Positions 24,584 to 33,573 are shown, numbered from the stretch's first letter. The stretch: DNA of 64,000 bases from Mycobacterium sp. 1245111.1 (GCF_001673405.1 NZ_LZLV01000117.1:32098-96097), one strand, 5' to 3'. The notes: generated by a model from the letters alone, not told the origin. Numbers and translations: made by a program.

Positions 24584-25894
24584 TCAGTCTTCGAACGCCG
24601 GGATCACGAAGATGGTGGCCGCCGCGGGGTCCGCCTCGGCGGTGACCACCCCGCCCAGTGGCGATGCGACCGGGGCGCTGCCGATCGAGCCGGTTGCGCT
24701 CGCGGCGACGGCGCGGCCGGCCAGGCTCGACAGCGCCATCTGGCCGAAGGCCTGTTCTTCGCCGCCCGCGAGCGCTGCCTCCGGGGCGCTTGCCAATTCG
24801 GTGGACAGCGCCTGTGCGACGTTGCGGATCTCCGGCGCCGCCTGCGTCCACCCCTGCGGTACCGACATGTTTCCGACCAGCATCGCGCGGCCCATCGACC
24901 CCGATACCGGCGCGGCCCCGTACCCGGCCGACGTCAGGTGCGGGCCCAGTTCGCTGGCCAGCGGCGCCAGCGCCCCGGTGATCGGTTTCGGGCCGGCCAT
25001 GAACGCGGCGGCGGCCTGCCCGTTCTGCCCCCACGAGTACGCCTGGCCGAATGACAGGAACGGGCCGCCGGGAATCGACGTCCAGCCCTGCAGCGAATAC
25101 GGACCGGTGAGCGCGGAGAAGATCGTGTTCCAGTTCGTCAGGTCCGTCTGCAGTCCGGGCGGCAGCGTCAGAGAGGCCAATTGGGGCAAAGAGAGTCCCG
25201 ACAACAGGTTCGTCGATCCCGTCGTCGGTGATTGCACCAGCCCGTTGGCCAGGTTCTGCAACGCGGTCGGCAATGAGTTGATGAACTGCGTGATCTCCGT
25301 GCCGAGGTTCGACGCCCCGGACGTGCCGGCCTGGGCGGCAGCCGCCGACTGCTGCGCGGTGCCGGCCGGGTTGGTGGTCTGCGGTGGCTCGGTGAACGGC
25401 GTCAACACCGAGGCGCTCGCCGCGGAGCCGGCGTAACCGTACATCGCGGTCGCGTCCTGGGCCCACATCTCCATGTAGTGGGTCTCGGTGGCCGCGATAG
25501 CCGGGGTGTTCTGACCCAGGATGTTGGTGGCGACCAACATCGCCAGCAGCGCGCGATTGGCCTCGATCACCGGTGGGGGAACCGTTGCCGCGAACGCGGC
25601 CTCGTACGCCGCGATCGCGGCCTTGGCCTGGGCGGCGGTCTCCTCGGCTTGCGCCGCGGTGGTGTGCATCCAGTCGACGTAAGTGGCGGCGGCCGCCGCC
25701 ATGGACTCCGACGACGGTCCCCGCCATGCGCCGCCGGTCAATCCCGAAATCTCCGACGTGTACGACGCCGCCGACGAACTCAACTCGGTGGCCAGGTGGT
25801 CCCAGGCCGTCGCGGCGGCCAGCATCGGCCCGGCCCCGGGCCCGGTATACATCCGCCCGGAGTTGATCTCGGGTGGCAGAAATGCGAAATCCAT
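24584..25894 (-). CDS. PPE family protein, SVP subgroup
   Basis: A 436-residue PPE protein starting MDFAFLPPEINSGRMYTG, with a WxG turn (GGAWRGPSS), the helical EANRALLAMLVATNILGQN in parts, and the SVP signature VGNMSVPQGW near residue 340. The C-terminal tail ends in EADPAAATIFVIPAFED. ATG 25894 has a GGAGGTGA ribosome site. It is the first gene of the PPE-PPE-DUF732 operon and is probably a secreted or surface protein. No paired PE gene is next to it. Confidence 0.92.
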   Translation of the reverse strand: MDFAFLPPEINSGRMYTGPGAGPMLAAATAWDHLATELSSSAASYTSEISGLTGGAWRGPSSESMAAAAATYVDWMHTTAAQAEETAAQAKAAIAAYEAAFAATVPPPVIEANRALLAMLVATNILGQNTPAIAATETHYMEMWAQDATAMYGYAGSAASASVLTPFTEPPQTTNPAGTAQQSAAAAQAGTSGASNLGTEITQFINSLPTALQNLANGLVQSPTTGSTNLLSGLSLPQLASLTLPPGLQTDLTNWNTIFSALTGPYSLQGWTSIPGGPFLSFGQAYSWGQNGQAAAAFMAGPKPITGALAPLASELGPHLTSAGYGAAPVSGSMGRAMLVGNMSVPQGWTQAAPEIRNVAQALSTELASAPEAALAGGEEQAFGQMALSSLAGRAVAASATGSIGSAPVASPLGGVVTAEADPAAATIFVIPAFED

Positions 25895-26297
25895 GATTGC
25901 TCACCTCCGGTGGCACGGCTGATCGCGAATATTCCCGGCAACGTTGCCGCGCATGACTTTTCGAATGTGAGCTCGTCAGTCGTATGTGAGCGATCGTGCT
26001 GTCGCCATGTTCGCAAGACGTTCCCCGGGTGTAACGCGCGGGAAAATTGGCATTCACCCCGCGTTGAACTGCGCTGTGAAGGAAACTGTTTGAAACAGCG
26101 GAAAATTCGACGTTGCGTCAATGTGTGCGTCGGCGGGGCGCACACGTTTCAGGCCGGATTATCGACCGGGAGAACATATTTCGCTCTCGCGATACAGCGG
26201 GGGTCCTGACCGGTGGGAGGAGAATTGAGCCGTCCGCACGGTACGCCGCGACCGCGGGTGAGTTCGGTGTAACCCGGGCTTTACGTCGAAGCGACGA
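25895..26297. other. intergenic region upstream of the PPE operon (403 bp)
   Basis: No convincing gene is seen. It must hold the promoter of the leftward PPE-PPE-DUF732 operon and the end of the pth transcript. The middle (about 25980-26110) is AT-richer. It contains a perfect short palindrome CTGTTT-G-AAACAG at 26086-26098, a possible regulator site about 190 bases upstream of the first PPE gene. Confidence 0.5.
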
Positions 26298-26873
26298 TTA
26301 CCAGGCGTGCACCCGGTTCTGGGCCGGCTCGAGGCCGAGTTCGATCAGCAGCTCGGTGGCGTCGGCGGCCTGCTCGCAGATTGTCGACACCTCGGGGCGT
26401 TCGATGGCGTTGAAGTTCTCCAGGACGAAGGCCGCTGGGTCTTTGCGCCCGGGCGGTCGGCCGATTCCAATCCGGACTCGCTGAAAGTCCTTGGTGCCGA
26501 GCGCGTTTGCCACCGAGCGCAGACCGTTGTGACCGCCCTCGCCGCCGCCGAGTTTCAGCCGGATCTGACCGAAGTCGATGTCGAGTTCGTCGTGGATGAT
26601 CACGACGTCAGCGGCCGACACCGAGTAGAACTTCGCGAGCGGGCCTACCTGGCGGCCGGACTCGTTCATGTAGCAGCGCGGCTTGGCCAACACGATCGAA
26701 TGACCGCCGAGTCTGCCGGTGGCGACCTCCGCGCCGGAACGCTTGTGCACCTTGAAGTTCGAGCCCAGCCGAGCGGCGAGCCGGTCGGCAACCATGAACC
26801 CCAGATTGTGCCGCGTCTGGGCATAGTTCGGTCCGGGGTTGCCCAGACCCACCACCAATTGTGGGCCGGCCAC
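26298..26873 (-). CDS. pth: peptidyl-tRNA hydrolase
   Basis: A 191-residue enzyme that frees tRNA from prematurely released peptidyl-tRNA. Family landmarks are VVGLGNPGPNYAQTRHNLGF (with the catalytic His in RHN), KPRCYMNESG, IIHDELDIDFGQIR and GGGEGGHNGLRS. The GTG start at 26873 begins MAGPQLVVG. It lies 3 bases after the rplY stop, an operon order conserved in mycobacteria. Confidence 0.97.
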   Translation of the reverse strand: MAGPQLVVGLGNPGPNYAQTRHNLGFMVADRLAARLGSNFKVHKRSGAEVATGRLGGHSIVLAKPRCYMNESGRQVGPLAKFYSVSAADVVIIHDELDIDFGQIRLKLGGGEGGHNGLRSVANALGTKDFQRVRIGIGRPPGRKDPAAFVLENFNAIERPEVSTICEQAADATELLIELGLEPAQNRVHAW

Positions 26874-26876
26874 AGC

Positions 26877-27545
26877 TTATTCGGATTCGGACTCGGCTTC
26901 GGACGCCTCGCCCTCGCCCGCGCCCTCGGTGGCCTCGGCGGCGGGCTCCTCGCCCTCGGCTGCCTCGCCGGCGCCTTCGCTCTCCAGGTCCGCCTCGGTC
27001 GGCGCGACCACCACGTTGACGACCAGGCTCTCCGGGTCGGCGATCAGGTTCACGCCGGCCGGCAGCTCGATCTGACCCGCGGTGAACTGAGTGCCGGGCT
27101 CGGCACCCTCCACCGACACGGTCAGCGACTGCGGAATCGACAGCGCGTCGGCCTCGATCAGGATCGTGTTGGTCTCCTGGGTGACCAGCGTGCCGGGGAC
27201 TGCGTCGCCGACGACCTCGACGTTGACCTCGACGGTCACCTTCTCGCCGCGGCGAACGACCAGTAGGTCCGCGTGCGTGATCGAGCGCCGGATCGGGTGG
27301 ATGTCGAGCGCCTTGGTCAGTGCCAGCTGCTCCTTGCCCTCGATGTCGAGGGTGAGCACCGCGTTGGTGCCGGAGTGACGCAGCACCGCGGCGAAGTCGT
27401 GGCCGGGCAGCGCCAGGTGCTGCGGCTCTGCGCCGTGGCCGTAGAGCACGGCCGGGATCCAGCCGTCGCGGCGCGCCCGGCGGGACGCGCCCTTGCCGGT
27501 CTCGGTCCGCACGTGGACGGCAAGTTTGTTGGCAGATCGGGCCAT
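26877..27545 (-). CDS. rplY: 50S ribosomal protein L25 (general stress Ctc type)
   Basis: A 222-residue long-form L25/TL5/CTC protein binding 5S rRNA. The N-terminal half is the RNA-binding L25 domain (GKGASRRARRDGWIPAVLYGHG in parts; DIHPIRRSITHADLLVVRRGEKV). The C-terminal half is the CTC beta domain, ending in a long acidic Glu/Ala-rich tail (residues about 185-222). ATG 27545 (MARSANKLAV) is chosen; the frame's 11-residue extension lacks a ribosome site. It is followed by pth. Confidence 0.95.
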   Translation of the reverse strand: MARSANKLAVHVRTETGKGASRRARRDGWIPAVLYGHGAEPQHLALPGHDFAAVLRHSGTNAVLTLDIEGKEQLALTKALDIHPIRRSITHADLLVVRRGEKVTVEVNVEVVGDAVPGTLVTQETNTILIEADALSIPQSLTVSVEGAEPGTQFTAGQIELPAGVNLIADPESLVVNVVVAPTEADLESEGAGEAAEGEEPAAEATEGAGEGEASEAESESE

Positions 27546-27676
27546 GATGTCGCTCCTGTGTGTGAGATACCGGGGCACGGCCAGGAGTCGCGACTGTGAG
27601 TCGGTCCCCGTCGATAACGGCGGCTCTGAAGAGCCACCCTCGCCGTGACGCCTGGTCAGGCTAGCGCATCAGCGGC

Positions 27677-28546
27677 TCAGAGCGGAAATTTGGTGGCGGT
27701 CAGCCGTTCGGACAGCTCCCACAGCGCCGCGGCCGTCGCGTCGCGTTTGGCCAGCGGGCTGCGGCCCACCGGCTTGCTGCGCCCGATCATGCCGAACGCC
27801 GGGCCGATGAAGCTGTTACCTGGGACATCTTGGGAAATGGCGTAGAGCGTCTGGCGGGCGCCGAAGTCCGCGTCGCTGGCCAACCGGTTGCCGAAGGCCA
27901 TCAGCGCGTCGCCGAGCTTGTGGCCGGAATGGCCCTGCAGGTTGGTGCGGGAGTAGCCGGGGTGGGCGGCCACCGCCCGCACCTTCGAGCCCGCGGCCTG
28001 CAGCCGGCGTTGCAACTCGCTGGTGAACAGCAGGTTGGCGAGTTTGGACTGCCCGTAGGCCAGCCACGCCGAGTACGGCCGCGACGTCCAGTTCAGATCG
28101 CGCAGGCTGATGTAGCCCATGTAATGCATCATCGACGACACGGTGACCACGCGGTCGGTGACCTTGGGCAGCAGCAGGTTGGTCAGCGCGAAGTGGCCCA
28201 GGTGGTTGGTGCCGATCTGGCTTTCGAAGCCATCGGCGGTCACGGCGTGCGGCACGGCCATGATGCCGGCGTTGTTGACCAGTACATCGATGTCGCCGTC
28301 GACGCCGTCGGCGAATTGCCGCACCGACGCCAGATCCTGCAGGTCGAGCCGGCGCACTTCGACATCCCCGGTCATGTCCCGGGCGGCGGTTTCGCCCTTG
28401 CCGGTATTGCGCACGGCCAGGATCACTTGCGCGCCGACCCGGGTCAGCTCGCGGGCCGTCACCTCGCCCAGTCCACTGTTGGCCCCCGTGACGATGACGG
28501 TGCGGCCGGCGAACGAGGGCAGGTCTGCGGCGGTCCACGACGTCAT
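27677..28546 (-). CDS. short-chain dehydrogenase/reductase
   Basis: A 289-residue SDR protein of the retinol-dehydrogenase/oxidoreductase-like type. The cofactor motif is VIVTGANSGLGEVT, the NNAG motif is VLVNNAGIMAVP, and the active site is Y-G-Q-S-K in LAYGQSKLANLLF with Ser in VSSMMHY. Aspartate after the third strand (RRLDLQDL) and Arg in VRNTGK suggest NADP use, which is inferred. ATG 28546 (MTSWTAADLP) is preferred to GTG 28555. The substrate is unknown. It is same-strand but 25 bases after lpqT's stop, possibly in the same transcript. Confidence 0.88.
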   Translation of the reverse strand: MTSWTAADLPSFAGRTVIVTGANSGLGEVTARELTRVGAQVILAVRNTGKGETAARDMTGDVEVRRLDLQDLASVRQFADGVDGDIDVLVNNAGIMAVPHAVTADGFESQIGTNHLGHFALTNLLLPKVTDRVVTVSSMMHYMGYISLRDLNWTSRPYSAWLAYGQSKLANLLFTSELQRRLQAAGSKVRAVAAHPGYSRTNLQGHSGHKLGDALMAFGNRLASDADFGARQTLYAISQDVPGNSFIGPAFGMIGRSKPVGRSPLAKRDATAAALWELSERLTATKFPL

Positions 28547-28571
28547 GGAAAACACAGTAGTGCGGCAGGAG

Positions 28572-29222
28572 TTACTTGGCGGTGACGGTGAAGCCGCGGA
28601 TGATCGTCTCGATGTCGGCCGCGTCTTCGACCGCCTTGTCGGCCAGGCTGGTGACCGCGAGCTGGATCAGGTATTTGTCCGGGTCTTCGCCGCGGCCGTG
28701 CGCGATCACGATCCGGTTGATGGTGTGCAGCCGTTGGTCGCCGAGGTTGTAGCTGCCCTCGATCATCGACGACGGGAAGCCGTGGAAGTCGGCGTTGGAC
28801 GACTCGAGCTGTTTGAAGTTCTGCGCGAGCCGGGCGTCGTCGTTGCCGTGCTTGACCAACTCTTTCGCGTCGAATTCCCCGCCCAGTTTGAAGACGATCA
28901 GCATGGCGTTGGGAAAGCTGTCGGCCTTGGCGATCAATTCCGTGGTCTGCGGGATGTTCACCCGGTTGACCTTCTGCCAGCCCGCGGGGATCGGCAGCGA
29001 AATCGTCAGCTCGGCCACCTGATCGGGCGCGACCGGCGAACCGGACACCCCGTTGCTTTCCAGGTACTGCGAAAACGGCACCGGCTTCTCGGTGGGCGCG
29101 GCGCTGGTGGTCGTCGGCGTGGTCGACCAGATCGACTGGTAGTCAGGGCTTTTCGGCCCGCACCCGACGGCCGACACGGTCAGGGCGGCCAGCGTCGCGG
29201 CGACTCGCACCAACGGCCTCAC
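28572..29222 (-). CDS. lpqT: lipoprotein LpqT
   Basis: A 216-residue lipoprotein of the LpqN/LpqT family. The signal VRVAATLAALTVSAVGCG has a lipobox (AVGC). The mature part opens with a Thr/Ser/Pro-rich linker (TTPTTTSAAPTEKP) and the LpqT core LTISLPIPAGWQ, MLIVFKLGGEFD and IIRGFTVTAK. GTG 29222 makes a GTGA 4-base overlap with the stop of the arsC-like gene, so the start is well supported. The open frame continues to 29984, but that is the shadow of arsC and prsA. It is anchored at the outer membrane-face; function unknown. Confidence 0.93.
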   Translation of the reverse strand: MRPLVRVAATLAALTVSAVGCGPKSPDYQSIWSTTPTTTSAAPTEKPVPFSQYLESNGVSGSPVAPDQVAELTISLPIPAGWQKVNRVNIPQTTELIAKADSFPNAMLIVFKLGGEFDAKELVKHGNDDARLAQNFKQLESSNADFHGFPSSMIEGSYNLGDQRLHTINRIVIAHGRGEDPDKYLIQLAVTSLADKAVEDAADIETIIRGFTVTAK

Positions 29223-29563
29223 AGGATCTCGCGGACCGCGTCGACCGGACGAGCCAGCCGCGTACCTTTCGGTGTGACGACAAACGGTCGCTCGATCAAG
29301 ATGGGGTGTTCGGCCATCGCGTCGAGCAGTTGATCGTCGCTCGCATCGGCCAGATCGAGCTCGGCATACAGTGACTCGCGCTTGCGTACCGCGGCCCGCA
29401 CGTCGATGCCGGCGGCGCGGATCATCTTCACCAGCTCGGTGCGTGACGGCGGGGTCTTCAAGTACTCGACCACGTCGGGCTCGATACCGTTGTCCCGCAA
29501 CAACTCCAGGGTCTTGCGTGACGTGCTGCACCGGGGGTTGTGGTAGATGACGGCGCCAGCCAT
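29219..29563 (-). CDS. arsC: ArsC/Spx-type glutaredoxin-dependent arsenate reductase-like protein
   Basis: A 114-residue ArsC family protein with the thioredoxin-like fold. The catalytic cysteine is in YHNPRCSTSRKTLELL. LKTPPSRTELVKMI and LIERPFVVTP carry the Arg residues that hold the oxyanion. It reduces arsenate to arsenite using glutaredoxin in the family; a redox role with mycothiol or mycoredoxin is possible in this genus. There is no arsenite exporter gene nearby, so arsenic resistance is not assured. It starts directly after prsA's stop and ends overlapping lpqT. Confidence 0.9.
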   Translation of the reverse strand: MAGAVIYHNPRCSTSRKTLELLRDNGIEPDVVEYLKTPPSRTELVKMIRAAGIDVRAAVRKRESLYAELDLADASDDQLLDAMAEHPILIERPFVVTPKGTRLARPVDAVREIL

Positions 29564-30544
29564 CTAGGCGTCTCCGTCGAAAAGCCCTGTGACCGAACCG
29601 TTTTCGAATACCGCACGAATCGTGCTGGCCAGCAGCGGGGCGATGGACAATACGGTCAGTTGCGGGAACCGCTTCTCCTCGCCGATCGGCAGCGTGTTGG
29701 TCACGATGATTTCGCGGGCGCCGCACGCCGCCAACCGCTCGGCGGCAGGGTCGGACAGCACGCCGTGCGTGGCCGCGATGATCACGTCCTTGGCGCCGTC
29801 GTCGTGCAGCAGCTTCACCGCACCCGCGATGGTGCCACCGGTGTCGATCATGTCGTCGATCAGCACGCAGGTCTTGCCCTGCACCTCGCCGACCACGCGG
29901 TTGGAGACCACCTGGTTGGGCACCCGCGGGTCGCGGGTCTTGTGGATGAACGCCAGCGGCACGCCACCCAGTGCGTCCGCCCATTTCTCGGCGATGCGCA
30001 CCCGGCCCGAGTCGGGGGAGACCACGACCATGTTGCCGTCCGGGTAGTTGTCTCCGATGTAGCCGGTGAGCAGGTTCTGTCCGCGCATGTGGTCGACGGG
30101 ACCGTCGAAGAAGCCCTGGATTTGATCGGTGTGCAGGTCCACGGTCACAATCCGGTCGGCGCCGGCGGTCTTGAGCAGATCGGCCACCAGCCGGGCCGAA
30201 ATCGGTTCGCGCCCACGGTGTTTCTTGTCCTGACGGGCATACGGATAGAACGGCAGGACCGCGGTGATCCGCTTGGCGCTGCCTCGCTTGAGGGCATCGA
30301 TCATGATCAGCGATTCCATCAGCCAGTCGTTCACCGGCGCCGGTGCCGACTGCAGGACGAACGCGTCGCAGCCGCGTACCGACTCGTTGAAGCGGACGAA
30401 GATCTCGCCGTTGGCGAACTCGCGGGCCGTCTGCGCGGTGACGTGGGTGTCCAGCTCCTTGGCCACCTGTTCGGCCAGCTCAGGATGCGCGCGGCCGGAG
30501 AACAGCATCAGGTTCTTGCGGTTGTCGGTCCAGTCGTAGCTCAC
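29564..30544 (-). CDS. prsA: ribose-phosphate pyrophosphokinase
   Basis: A 326-residue PRPP synthase making 5-phosphoribosyl 1-diphosphate from ribose 5-phosphate and ATP, for nucleotides, His, Trp and decaprenylphosphoryl-arabinose. Motifs are LMLFSGRAHPELA, FVRFNESVRGCDAFVLQ in parts, LPFYPYARQDKKHRGREPIS in parts, the PRPP loop CVLIDDMIDTGGTI and VVSPDSGRVRIAEKWAD. The GTG start at 30544 begins MSYDWTDN. It follows glmU by 40 bases, the conserved glmU-prs arrangement. Confidence 0.97.
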   Translation of the reverse strand: MSYDWTDNRKNLMLFSGRAHPELAEQVAKELDTHVTAQTAREFANGEIFVRFNESVRGCDAFVLQSAPAPVNDWLMESLIMIDALKRGSAKRITAVLPFYPYARQDKKHRGREPISARLVADLLKTAGADRIVTVDLHTDQIQGFFDGPVDHMRGQNLLTGYIGDNYPDGNMVVVSPDSGRVRIAEKWADALGGVPLAFIHKTRDPRVPNQVVSNRVVGEVQGKTCVLIDDMIDTGGTIAGAVKLLHDDGAKDVIIAATHGVLSDPAAERLAACGAREIIVTNTLPIGEEKRFPQLTVLSIAPLLASTIRAVFENGSVTGLFDGDA

Positions 30545-30584
30545 GTGCCGCCCTTACTGCGTCAGGATTACTGCCATACGAATA

Positions 30585-32072
30585 CTAGGTGGTCTCTGTC
30601 GGCGTCGACGTTGACTTGTCGTCGCCGCGGCCTGCCCGCCTGGCGGCCTGCGCGGCGGCGCTGCCCGGCCGCTTGCGCTCGACCCAGCCTTCGATGTTGC
30701 GTTGCTGACCGCCCGAGACTGCCAGTGCGCCGGGTGGCACATCCTCGCGCACCACCGTGCCGGCTCCGGTGTAGGCGCCGTCGCCGACGGTGACCGGTGC
30801 CACGAACATGGTGTCGGAGCCGGTGCGGACGTGCGAGCCGACCGTCGTGCGCTGCTTGGATGTGCCGTCGTAGTTGACGAAGACACTGGAAGCGCCGATG
30901 TTGCTGTGCTCGCCGATGTCGGCGTCCCCGACGTAGGTCAGGTGCGGCACCTTGGTTCCGGTGCCGATCGTGGAGTTCTTGGTCTCGACGAAGGCGCCCA
31001 ACTTGCCGTCGGCGCCCAGCGCCGTGCCAGGCCTCAGGTAGGTGAACGGGCCGACGACGGCGCCGTCACCGATCGTGGCCTCGGTTCCGTGGGTGCGTAC
31101 CACCGATGCGCCGTCGCCGACGGTGACGTCTGTCAGCGTGGTGTCCGGCCCGATGGTGCAGCGTCCGCCCACGCGGGTGCCGCCCAGCAGCTGGGTGCCG
31201 GGCTGGATGACGGTGTCGCGGCCGATGCTCACGTCGACGTCGATCCAGGTCGTCGCCGGGTCGATGACGGTCACGCCGGCCAGTTGATGGGCCGACACGA
31301 TGCGACGGTTGAGTTCGCCGGCCAGATCGGCCAGCTGCACCCGGTTGTTGACGCCGGCAACCAGCGAGCTGTCGTCGACGTGGCGGGCCTGCACCACCTG
31401 GCCGTCCTGACGGACGATCGCAATGACGTCGGTCAGGTACAGCTCGTGTTGCGCGTTGTCGGCCGACAGCCGGCTCAGCGCCGAGCGCAGCGCGTCGATG
31501 TCGAAGGCGTACACGCCGGCGTTGACCTCGCGAATCTCGAGTTGGGAAGCCGTGGCGTCGGCCTGCTCGACGATCGCGATCACCTCGTTGTCCTGCGTTC
31601 GCAGGGTGCGGCCGTAACCGGTCGGGTCCTCCAGCGTGGTGGTCAGCACGGTGGCGGCCGCGCCCCGGGCATTGTGCGCGGCGACCAGGTCGGCCAGGGT
31701 GTCGGCGTCGAGGAGCGGGACGTCGCCAGAGGTGACGACGACCACGCCGTGGAAGTCCTCGGGCAGCGCGGTCAGGCCGCACAGCACCGCGTGTCCCGTG
31801 CCGAGCTGCTGGTCCTGCGTCGCGGTGTCGATCGGTCGGCCCAGGGTATGGGCCAGTTCGCCGACGGATTGCTCGATGCGCTGGTGATCGCGGCCCAGCA
31901 CCACCACCAGGTGCTGTGGCGCCATCTTGGCGATCGCATGCAGCACATGCGCCAGCATGCTGCGGCCGGCCAGCGTGTGCAGCACCTTCGGGATGTCTGA
32001 TCGCATCCGGGTGCCGGCCCCCGCTGCGAGGACGATGACCGCTGACTCGCCGTGCGTGGTGGTCCCGGCCAT
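30585..32072 (-). CDS. glmU: bifunctional N-acetylglucosamine-1-phosphate uridyltransferase/glucosamine-1-phosphate acetyltransferase
   Basis: A 495-residue enzyme making UDP-GlcNAc. The N-terminal uridyltransferase has VIVLAAGAGTRMRSDIPKVL and GTGHAVLCGL. The C-terminal left-handed beta-helix acetyltransferase shows hexapeptide repeats (for example IGDGAVVGPFTYLRPGTALG) and the active region FVNYDGTSKQRTTVG. The length equals the M. tuberculosis enzyme. ATG 32072 has an AGGGAGG ribosome site. The C-terminal tail after residue 460 is basic and low in complexity. Confidence 0.97.
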   Translation of the reverse strand: MAGTTTHGESAVIVLAAGAGTRMRSDIPKVLHTLAGRSMLAHVLHAIAKMAPQHLVVVLGRDHQRIEQSVGELAHTLGRPIDTATQDQQLGTGHAVLCGLTALPEDFHGVVVVTSGDVPLLDADTLADLVAAHNARGAAATVLTTTLEDPTGYGRTLRTQDNEVIAIVEQADATASQLEIREVNAGVYAFDIDALRSALSRLSADNAQHELYLTDVIAIVRQDGQVVQARHVDDSSLVAGVNNRVQLADLAGELNRRIVSAHQLAGVTVIDPATTWIDVDVSIGRDTVIQPGTQLLGGTRVGGRCTIGPDTTLTDVTVGDGASVVRTHGTEATIGDGAVVGPFTYLRPGTALGADGKLGAFVETKNSTIGTGTKVPHLTYVGDADIGEHSNIGASSVFVNYDGTSKQRTTVGSHVRTGSDTMFVAPVTVGDGAYTGAGTVVREDVPPGALAVSGGQQRNIEGWVERKRPGSAAAQAARRAGRGDDKSTSTPTETT

Positions 32073-32158
32073 CCAACCCTCCCTCGCGGTGTGCCGCTGT
32101 CCGTTCAGCGTGTCATTATCCGCACGCCTTCGGCAAAACAGACCATCAACGCTGGAAA

Positions 32159-32806
32159 CTAATCGTGCCGGACGTGACGCAGCGCCTCGCGGGCAAGAAA
32201 CTCCGAGTAGTACCCGATCGACGTCTCGGTGACGACGGCGGGGAACAACAGCTCCCACATCTGCGTCAGGCGCCGGATCAGATCGTTGGTGTGGGTCGCC
32301 TGATCCAGCATCCGGGCGCCCATCGTGGCGCCGATAATCGACTCACTGACTATCCGAGGGTCGAGTTCTGGGCGGATGTCGCCTTCGGCGATCGCACGCT
32401 TCGCGTCGGCCGCCATTGCGTCGATCCAGGCGATGTAGGGCGCGCTGGGGCTGGTGTCGAACTTGCCAAACGCAACCGTCAACCGCTCGGCGGTGCGCAC
32501 AACCTTGTCAGACGCGAACACCCTAGCGATGACGAACGTGCCGTGCACGATGTTCTCCATGGCCGGAGCGAAGGAGGCCGACATCGCGCTCAATTCGGCG
32601 AACACCAAGTTCGCGCCCTCGTCGATGATGGCCGCGGCGAGTGATTCCATCGAGTCGAAGTGATGGTAGAAGGCGCCCTTGGTCATCCCGGTCCGCTCGA
32701 TGATCGTGCTCCGATCGGCAGCGCCGAAGCCAACCTCGGTGAACACTTCGACGGCGGCGTCGAGGATCTTTCGCCGTGTCGCTTCTGATCGAACTTGGCG
32801 GGCCAT
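32159..32806 (-). CDS. TetR regulator, gamma-butyrolactone-receptor (ScbR) type
   Basis: A 215-residue TetR regulator with RRKILDAAVEVFTEVGFGAADRSTIIERTGMTKGAFYHHF, seen in parts such as TGMTKGAFYHHF. The body resembles ScbR/ArpA-type receptors (IIGATMGARMLDQATHTNDLIRRLTQMWELLFPAVV in parts). It lies 92 bases from a second regulator of the same broad type and upstream of glmU on the same strand. No butyrolactone synthase (afsA-like) gene is in the window, so the ligand is unknown. ATG 32806 has a GAGGTAACC site. Confidence 0.85.
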   Translation of the reverse strand: MARQVRSEATRRKILDAAVEVFTEVGFGAADRSTIIERTGMTKGAFYHHFDSMESLAAAIIDEGANLVFAELSAMSASFAPAMENIVHGTFVIARVFASDKVVRTAERLTVAFGKFDTSPSAPYIAWIDAMAADAKRAIAEGDIRPELDPRIVSESIIGATMGARMLDQATHTNDLIRRLTQMWELLFPAVVTETSIGYYSEFLAREALRHVRHD

Positions 32807-32898
32807 CGGCCGGTTACCTCCAGAGTCTTAAGTTTGCGCGCGCGATTGCAAATCATCTACGCCACAGCACTTTTCGAATGCCGACCGCAATCCTGCGG

Positions 32899-33573
32899 TC
32901 AAGTGGAACCCGCGATCGCCGATACCGAGCTGAGCACGATACCGGTGCGTCGCTTGGCGAATTGCCGGAAGTATTCGATTCGCTCGGGCCGCACGAAGCC
33001 GGGCAGCACGAGCACCCACGTCTTCTCGATGTCGCCGAGGAATTGCTGAGGATGGTCGAGCTCGCTGGTCTGGCGCAGCCCCATATAGAGGGATACCAGC
33101 AGGAGCGCCACGTGGTGCGGATCGCAGTCTTCGAAGACGTCTCCCTCTGCGACAGCCTGTCGGACAGCGAGTGCGAGGTTGTCGGCCCAGGACTCCAGCA
33201 AGTCCGTCCCCAGGTCGCCCGTCCGGCCCATCGACTCAACCAGATGCAAAGCTGCACGGCATCTTTCATCGCTGAGGTCGTGGACCGCCAGTTGGTAGGA
33301 GAATTCGATCAGCGTCTCGAGGCCGGACAACTTTCGCGCCAGCAGCTCGGCGGCCACTTCGGCTGCCAGTGCGTTCTGTTCTTCGATAACCGCGAGCGCC
33401 AAGTCCAGCTTGGCGCGGAAGTGGAAATACATTGCGCCCTTGGTCAATTCGGCATCGGCAAGCAGACGGTCGATGCCGACCTGATGGAAGGGCAACCGGG
33501 CAAAGCTGTGGGCGGCCGCGCGCAGAATCTGCTGGCGCGTGGATATCGCCCGTCGATCAGTCGTCTCGGTCAT
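32899..33573 (-). CDS. TetR regulator, gamma-butyrolactone-receptor (ScbR) type, second copy
   Basis: A 224-residue TetR regulator. Its helix-turn-helix is VGIDRLLADAELTKGAMYFHF, and the C-terminal domain (LALAVRQAVAEGDVFEDCDPHHVALLLVSLYMGL in parts) resembles ScbR-like receptors. It shares the TKGA(F/M)Y(H/F)HF recognition-helix pattern with its neighbour but is otherwise divergent. ATG 33573 (MTETTDRR) has an AGGTGG site; GTG 33582 is an alternative. Two adjacent receptors could form a hetero- or antagonistic pair, as in Streptomyces (inference). Confidence 0.85.
   Translation of the reverse strand: MTETTDRRAISTRQQILRAAAHSFARLPFHQVGIDRLLADAELTKGAMYFHFRAKLDLALAVIEEQNALAAEVAAELLARKLSGLETLIEFSYQLAVHDLSDERCRAALHLVESMGRTGDLGTDLLESWADNLALAVRQAVAEGDVFEDCDPHHVALLLVSLYMGLRQTSELDHPQQFLGDIEKTWVLVLPGFVRPERIEYFRQFAKRRTGIVLSSVSAIAGST

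Noticed and set aside
27546..27676. Terminator for the SDR gene or L25 leader element (GGCTC-TGAA-GAGCC)
   Set aside because: The stem is only 5 bp, has no T-run and lies upstream of both coding directions' likely ends; the evidence is too weak.
29223..29984. Extension of the lpqT frame into arsC and prsA
   Set aside because: It is out of frame with both real genes; the signal peptide and the GTGA overlap set the start at 29222.
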